9,700 bases of DNA from JAGOFO01 sp964522105 (GTDB taxonomy: Bacteria > Myxococcota_A > UBA9042 > DTJE01), in the NCBI GenBank assembly GCA_964522105.1, contig CAZFVA010000054.1:1-9700 (forward strand), read 5' to 3'. Shown here piece after piece: positions 5,746 through 9,700 of this stretch. Each line of letters starts with the position of its first letter. Within the stretch, counting starts at the first letter, position 1. Both the position numbers and the translations under genes were made by a program. A model generated the notes under the pieces. That model was not told where the DNA came from. It saw only the letters and a list, made by a program, of their open reading frames with translations, and made no database searches.

Positions 5746-7092
5746 ATGAAGAATCTGATGATCGTCACTTCCATGTTTCTTATTGCCTTCGGGATAACTG
5801 CCTGTGGTTCTTCCGGGAATCCGGGAAATGACGTTACGGCAGATACAATTTCAGACATCGGATACGACACGCACGATGTGACCGAAGATTCGAACGCACC
5901 GGATGCGACTGACCGCGACACTGACATTGCGCAGTTGGACCTGCCTTTCGACCCGGATACGCAGACAGACATCGTTGATGACTCCAACGTTTCTACAGAC
6001 ACTGCTGACGTTACACTTCCCATTCCACAGTGGGTACGCATGCCGGTAACTATTGAAGACGACATCGTCAACGGAATCAACGTCATGACACCGGTCGACG
6101 GCCTGACGTTCGGGTACAACGCACTTGTCCGCGAATTCGTGACCTATTTCAGCCACGACGTTGACAACGCAGAAATCGCCGAGCTGTGGCATCTGGACGA
6201 AATTACCGGTGTTCACGTCAAAAAGAGACTCAGCGGTGACCCGATCGCGGCCATGACAAACTTCTGCTTTGATGAAGACTGGTGCCAGTTCATCGGGTAT
6301 GACGCGGTAAACAACAGATACGTGGTGCTGGGGCCAAGGTCACCAGCCATGATGTCAGTCGACAGCGGATTTGCCGCCAGTCAGTCCGCCATCACCGGCA
6401 CGCAGCCCCCGAACGGCGGCATCAGCTACTCGCACCTGTTCGCATGGGACATTGAACGCCTGCTTGTTTACGGCTATGTAACCGGCAGCAGTTTTTCAAA
6501 ATCGCTTTTTGAATTCAATCTTTCATCCGGCGAATGGACTGAAGCCATCACAGAACTGCCCGAAGTCCTGGCCAACTGTCTTGCCTGGGACAGCAATGCC
6601 GATATGCTGTACAGCTTCGGTGGAAATACCACCGACGATGGCGGCGAAACAAGCTACGCGTTTGGCAAATACACGGTTATAAACCGGGATTCCAGCTCTT
6701 TTGAGTCCTATGATCTACCTATGGAACTGGCCAGTCGCGAAGGCATGAGCTGCGCGGCCGATACAAACAGCACCACTATCTTTGTCTTCGGCGGCTTTGT
6801 AATCAACGACAATTGGGATGAACGACAGAACGTCTATCACAACGATCTGTGGGCGCTTGACACCAGCGACGGCACCTGGACAAAAATCCTGGAAGACGGC
6901 CCGACCGGCGAATTCGAAACGTGGGACGATGAAGACTGGATGCTCGTCGGCGATGTTGCCCTTCCCAACTTTGGTCACAACGTCGGCCGCATGGAGTTTG
7001 ACGGCTCGGCCGCCGGACCGCGCCTGATACTGATGGGCGATGTGCCGGGTACCGCGACACAAATCTACACCATGGACTTGACCGGTCTGTGA
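5746..7092 (+). CDS. Lipoprotein with acidic stalk and Kelch-type beta-propeller
   Basis: The protein is 448 aa. The start at 5746 is supported by AAGGGG (5735-5740) five bases upstream and by the lipobox I-T-A-C, with Cys20. An upstream in-frame ATG at 5647 would overlap the previous gene and bury the signal. Gly-Ser after Cys20 fits outer-membrane sorting. Residues 21-90 are an Asp/Thr/Val-rich stalk. Residues 95-448 read as a propeller of Kelch or galactose-oxidase type. Blades show hydrophobic strands ending in Gly-Gly, followed by a Trp/Tyr strand: LYSFGGNTTDDGG (288-300), IFVFGGFVIND (345-355), NDLWALDTSDGTWTKI (366-381), and an earlier, more diverged VYGYVTGSSF...LFEFNLSSGEWTE (241-266). 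The blade count cannot be fixed by eye. Such propellers usually bind proteins or glycans; no catalytic residues can be named. It has fewer cysteines than its neighbours. Confidence 0.85.
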   Translation: MKNLMIVTSMFLIAFGITACGSSGNPGNDVTADTISDIGYDTHDVTEDSNAPDATDRDTDIAQLDLPFDPDTQTDIVDDSNVSTDTADVTLPIPQWVRMPVTIEDDIVNGINVMTPVDGLTFGYNALVREFVTYFSHDVDNAEIAELWHLDEITGVHVKKRLSGDPIAAMTNFCFDEDWCQFIGYDAVNNRYVVLGPRSPAMMSVDSGFAASQSAITGTQPPNGGISYSHLFAWDIERLLVYGYVTGSSFSKSLFEFNLSSGEWTEAITELPEVLANCLAWDSNADMLYSFGGNTTDDGGETSYAFGKYTVINRDSSSFESYDLPMELASREGMSCAADTNSTTIFVFGGFVINDNWDERQNVYHNDLWALDTSDGTWTKILEDGPTGEFETWDDEDWMLVGDVALPNFGHNVGRMEFDGSAAGPRLILMGDVPGTATQIYTMDLTGL

Positions 7093-7130
7093 CAGCAAAT
7101 CACCCGTAACATATCAGTCAAACTCGACAG

Positions 7131-7158
7131 TTGACAAAATCCACCAGTGCGCCACAAT
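7131..7158 (+). promoter_or_regulatory. Candidate sigma-70 promoter for the small Cys-rich lipoprotein
   Basis: A perfect TTGACA (7131-7136), a 16-base spacer and CACAAT (7153-7158, 4 of 6) lie in the 136-base gap. The start would be near 7165, giving a leader of about 64 bases that includes the 12-base palindrome at 7196-7207. Confidence 0.45.
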
Positions 7159-7195
7159 CAGAACAATTCACAATGTCGGCTGGATGTATTTTCAC

Positions 7196-7214
7196 ATTTG
7201 GCCAAATAACCAAA
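7196..7214 (+). promoter_or_regulatory. Palindrome ATTTGGCCAAAT just upstream of the ribosome binding site
   Basis: ATTTGGCCAAAT (7196-7207) is a perfect 12-base palindrome. A second CCAAA (7210-7214) could pair with TTTGG (7197-7201) as a 5-bp stem with an 8-base loop, ending two bases before the AGGGG ribosome binding site (7217-7221). It could be an operator-like protein site or a weak RNA hairpin near the start codon. Function is unproven. Confidence 0.3.
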
Positions 7215-7228
7215 CTAGGGGTTTTACC

Positions 7229-7765
7229 ATGTTTAAAAGAACTGGTTCACGGATTCAGAGTATCTTGCTTGCCGGATTTCTGGCCACCACGATGATCGCC
7301 GGTTGCGAAACGGTTGAAGCGGACAACGACACGGTAGTCACAGGTGACGCCGACTGCGCCGCGGTCTGCGCCGCACTCATGTCCGCGAACTGCTTCTATG
7401 GCGGTGGCGAAGCCGACTGCAACACATCCTGCAACGGTTGGGATCAGATGTATGCGGCAAAGGGCCAGGATTGCAAGGACGCATGGACCAGCTACAAGGA
7501 ATGTATTGTCGTCGAAACGATTCCCACCTGCGGCGGCGTAGCCACGTACAACGTGATGCCGTGTCGCGGCGAATGGGATCACTCCCAGAATTACTGTCTG
7601 TACAACGCCACACCTGCTGAAGCGTGTATCGCCAATGCTGCTTTTGATCCGTTCTGCGCCAGCACAGCATATACAAAGAAAGGCATGGTCTGCCGTGGCG
7701 ATGTTCCGACAGACTGCGTGATCGGGGGCACATCCAGCAACGCCGACCTGTACTGCTGCCCGTAA
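7229..7765 (+). CDS. Small Cys-rich predicted lipoprotein
   Basis: The protein is 178 aa. AGGGG (7217-7221) stands seven bases before ATG 7229. An in-frame ATG at 7184 lacks such a site and would add 15 residues before the signal peptide. The lipobox is I-A-G-C, with Cys26. A short acidic linker (27-41) follows. The rest carries 16 cysteines (43, 47, 55, 64, 68, 82, 92, 101, 112, 123, 133, 143, 155, 163, 176, 177), an even number that fits eight disulfides. Two C-x3-C motifs (43/47 and 64/68) separated by 16 residues are reminiscent of a helical hairpin stapled by two disulfides. The later part is evenly spaced and ends in CCP. No enzyme motif is visible. Small Cys-rich lipoproteins of this style are common in Myxococcota-like genomes; the function is unknown. 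Confidence 0.82.
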   Translation: MFKRTGSRIQSILLAGFLATTMIAGCETVEADNDTVVTGDADCAAVCAALMSANCFYGGGEADCNTSCNGWDQMYAAKGQDCKDAWTSYKECIVVETIPTCGGVATYNVMPCRGEWDHSQNYCLYNATPAEACIANAAFDPFCASTAYTKKGMVCRGDVPTDCVIGGTSSNADLYCCP

Positions 7766-7798
7766 GTCCATACATCCCGTCACACTATCAGCAACTTA

Positions 7799-7828
7799 TT
7801 GACAGATAACGACTGCCGGGACTAGATT
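7799..7828 (+). promoter_or_regulatory. Candidate sigma-70 promoter for the transporter gene
   Basis: TTGACA (7799-7804), an 18-base spacer and TAGATT (7823-7828, 4 of 6) lie in the 102-base gap. The start would be near 7835, leaving a leader of about 33 bases before the TTG start at 7868. This would separate transcription of the transporter from the surface-protein block. Confidence 0.4.
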
Positions 7829-7867
7829 GCTTTACTGCTGCGCCCGCTCAACACGAAGGACAAGGTT

Positions 7868-9268
7868 TTGCGCCAGACTGCACAGACCGGCAACACGCGA
7901 CTTCAAACCGCGACCATCGTGACTATAACGATCTCGGCGTTCATGACCGCGTTCAGCGCGTCAGCGACCAATATTGCGCTGCCAACCATTGCGGTCGAAT
8001 TCAACCTGGACGCGATCCGTCTAAGCTGGATTGCCCTTGCGTACATGCTTGCCACGGCAGCGCTCGTCATGCCCATGGGCAGAACCGGCGACATCTATGG
8101 AAGAAAGAAAATCTTTATCCTGGGTACCCTGCTGTTCATCGCCGGTTCAATCCTGTGCGCCATGTCGCACAGTATCGTGATGCTGATTGCGTCACGCGTG
8201 GTACAGGGCATCGGTGCGTCGATGCAGTTCGGGACCGGCATGGCAATAACGACCAGCGTATTTCCGCCTGACAGGCGCGGCGCCGCCCTTGGCCTGAACA
8301 CTGCCAGCGTCTATGTGGGACTTTCTGCCGGGCCGGTTGTCGGCGGATTCCTGACCCACGAATTCGGATGGCAGAGCATATTTCTGCTGTCGCTGCCGCT
8401 TGGCCTGATCATCCTGGTTCTGACATGCTTCCTGTTAAAGGGGGAATGGAAGGATTCGGAAGGTGAATCGCTGGACCTGCCGGGGGCCCTTGCCTATGGC
8501 GTGGCGCTTGTCTGCCTGCTGCTCGGCCTGTCCAACATCACAACTATAACCGGCGCAATCCTGATGGCCGCAAGTGCCGTTCTTTTCGTCGTGCTGTGGA
8601 TGATTGAAAACAGAGTCCGGTACCCGATATTCAACCTTCGTCTTTTCAAAAGAAATCGGGCATTTACTTTTTCGAACCTGGCCGCGCTGATCAATTACAG
8701 CGCCACCTTCGGCGTCGGCTTCCTGATGAGCCTGTACCTTCAAAATATCCGCGGATTCACGCCGCAACACTCCGGGGCGATCCTGCTGACACAACCGCTG
8801 ATTATGGCAGTATTTTCCCCGCTGACCGGCAAACTTTCGGATACGATTGAGCCGACAATCCTTGCAAGCCTTGGAATGCTGCTGACGGCTGGCGGCCTGT
8901 TTATGATGTCGTTTCTTGCGGTGGACACGCCCCTCTGGTTCATGCTGACTGCGCTGATCACCCTCGGGGCCGGTTTCGCCCTGTTTTCATCACCAAACAC
9001 GAACGCTGTCATGCATGCACTGGACCGCAGGGACTTCGGTGTCGGCGGCGCAACGCTGAGCACCGCACGCATCATCGGGCAAATTCTGAGCCTTGGCATT
9101 GCGACAGTCATCTTTTCGGTGCTTCTTGGCGATGCGAAGATCAGCGCCGCCAATCAGGCCGGTTTTCTGCAAAGTTTAACTTTGACCTTCAGGATATTCA
9201 CCGGGCTGTGCCTGGCCGGGATTTACTTTTCAATGGCCCGTGGCAACGTTCACCGGGCCGCACAGTGA
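7868..9268 (+). CDS. MFS drug/proton antiporter, DHA2 (EmrB/QacA-like) family
   Basis: This 466-aa inner-membrane protein fits proton-coupled export of small toxic compounds. The start is TTG at 7868, supported by AAGGA (7856-7860). The first ATG (residue 26) would cut into helix 1. Helix 1 runs into SATNIALPTIAVEF (33-46), the usual DHA2 ending of TM1 (ALP.I). Motif A is GRTGDIYGRKK (71-81) in the TM2-TM3 loop. RVVQGIGA (110-117) is motif B in TM4. GLSAGPVVGG (151-160) is motif C in TM5, the antiporter signature. A Pro/Asn segment with SSPNTNAVMHAL (374-385) and GGATLSTARIIGQ (393-405) is also typical of EmrB/QacA relatives. The length and hydrophobic runs fit 14 helices. The drug or metabolite exported cannot be told from sequence. 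The next gene begins 19 bases after the stop, so co-transcription is plausible. No TetR or MarR regulator is adjacent within the window. Confidence 0.92.
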   Translation: MRQTAQTGNTRLQTATIVTITISAFMTAFSASATNIALPTIAVEFNLDAIRLSWIALAYMLATAALVMPMGRTGDIYGRKKIFILGTLLFIAGSILCAMSHSIVMLIASRVVQGIGASMQFGTGMAITTSVFPPDRRGAALGLNTASVYVGLSAGPVVGGFLTHEFGWQSIFLLSLPLGLIILVLTCFLLKGEWKDSEGESLDLPGALAYGVALVCLLLGLSNITTITGAILMAASAVLFVVLWMIENRVRYPIFNLRLFKRNRAFTFSNLAALINYSATFGVGFLMSLYLQNIRGFTPQHSGAILLTQPLIMAVFSPLTGKLSDTIEPTILASLGMLLTAGGLFMMSFLAVDTPLWFMLTALITLGAGFALFSSPNTNAVMHALDRRDFGVGGATLSTARIIGQILSLGIATVIFSVLLGDAKISAANQAGFLQSLTLTFRIFTGLCLAGIYFSMARGNVHRAAQ

Positions 9269-9287
9269 TTTCCTGTTAGAATGCGGC

Positions 9288-9700
9288 ATGGCCGGACTTA
9301 TCAAAACAATTGGCAGATGGCGCATCAGCAAACGCCCGTTTCCCGACGAATGGCGGCTGTATCTTCGCAAATACATTGTCTGCTACGAACGGATGCCGGA
9401 AGACTGGCGAAACCGCTTCGAAAAGATGGTCCAGATCTTCATCGCCGAAAGGACCTGGATCCCGGCCGGTGGCATGCAGATCACCGATGAAGTAAAGGTC
9501 GTCATCGCCGGTTCGGCGGTGCGCCTGATCCTTCGTCTTGACCTTTCCTACTACGATCGCCTGACCGAAATCGTTGTATATCCGTACATTTACCGCCACG
9601 GCGACGAAGCCGGGGTCGCCATCCTCGGTGAAGCACAACCGTGGGGAACTGTGGTTCTTTCATGGCCGGCGGTCGTGTCCGGACTGGCAAATCCATGCGA
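9288..9700 (+). CDS. mtfA: MtfA-family zinc metallopeptidase (M90), N-terminal part, cut by window edge
   Basis: Translation from ATG 9288 gives 137 residues and runs off the right edge. The pattern is that of MtfA (Mlc titration factor A, peptidase family M90): FPDEWRLYL near the start (18-26), helix RNRFEKMVQIFIAERTWIPAGG, then ITDEVKVVIAGSAVRLIL (65-82), IVVYPYIY (95-102), and WGTVVLSWPAVVSG (119-132). In the family the zinc-binding HExxH follows shortly after this last motif, so it should lie just beyond the window and cannot be checked. E. coli MtfA binds the glucose repressor Mlc and has peptidase activity; whether this homologue has an Mlc-like partner is unknown. There is no strong ribosome binding site before the ATG, which suggests translation coupled to the transporter 19 bases upstream. 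An ATG at 9281 belongs to another frame. Confidence 0.85.
   Translation, partial: MAGLIKTIGRWRISKRPFPDEWRLYLRKYIVCYERMPEDWRNRFEKMVQIFIAERTWIPAGGMQITDEVKVVIAGSAVRLILRLDLSYYDRLTEIVVYPYIYRHGDEAGVAILGEAQPWGTVVLSWPAVVSGLANPC

Noticed and set aside
7184..7228. Upstream ATG at 7184 for the small lipoprotein
   Set aside because: No ribosome binding site precedes it, while AGGGG stands seven bases before 7229, where the signal peptide starts.
7093..7228. Small non-coding RNA or riboswitch in the 136-base gap
   Set aside because: Only a short palindrome and a promoter-like pair are visible. No conserved riboswitch core or terminator hairpin was recognised.
8435..8794. Minus-strand frame of 119 aa inside the transporter gene
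   Set aside because: It overlaps a strongly supported MFS gene on the other strand and has no domain or start signal.

Overview
This is a bacterial chromosome segment with moderate GC, by eye somewhere around the mid-50s percent. All genes run left to right on the + strand. The proteins suggest a Gram-negative bacterium of the Myxococcota/Bradymonadota (former Deltaproteobacteria) type. Lipoprotein signal peptides are followed by long Asp/Thr-rich stalks, mature domains are Cys-rich, and one protein ends in a Gly-Cys plus membrane-helix plus Arg tail like MYXO-CTERM. CARDB, EGF-like, pre-peptidase C-terminal-like (PPC-like) and somatomedin-B-like modules also occur. The taxonomic guess is inference from protein style only; no rRNA or marker gene is present.

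Layout. Positions 1-216 hold the C-terminal end of an alpha/beta-hydrolase-like protein, cut by the window edge. A run of five exported proteins follows. They are a 558-aa lipoprotein with an unrecognised domain (293-1969), and a 672-aa lipoprotein with a 15-bp tandem-repeat stalk and eleven regularly spaced Cys pairs set in YD-like repeats (2121-4139). Next are a 493-aa CARDB/EGF/PPC-like protein with a MYXO-CTERM-like tail (4200-5681), a 448-aa Kelch-type lipoprotein (5746-7092) and a 178-aa Cys-rich lipoprotein (7229-7765). The right end changes theme: a DHA2-type drug/proton antiporter starting at TTG (7868-9268), then the N-terminal half of an MtfA/M90 metallopeptidase (9288 to the edge).

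How they may work together. The five central proteins share a build (export signal, acidic stalk or tail, disulfide-rich or propeller domain) and look like a block of cell-surface proteins. Nothing shows that they form one complex. Promoter-like TTGACA boxes stand in three of the gaps (4140, 7131, 7799), with weaker candidates in the others, so the genes may be transcribed individually. No hairpin-plus-T-run terminator, tRNA, rRNA, CRISPR array, insertion sequence or phage gene was seen. The longest non-coding gap is about 150 bases.

The best candidate for something undescribed is the repeat region of the 672-aa lipoprotein. It has a strict 27-30 residue period that combines an Rhs-like YD strand motif with an acidic loop bracketed by two cysteines.
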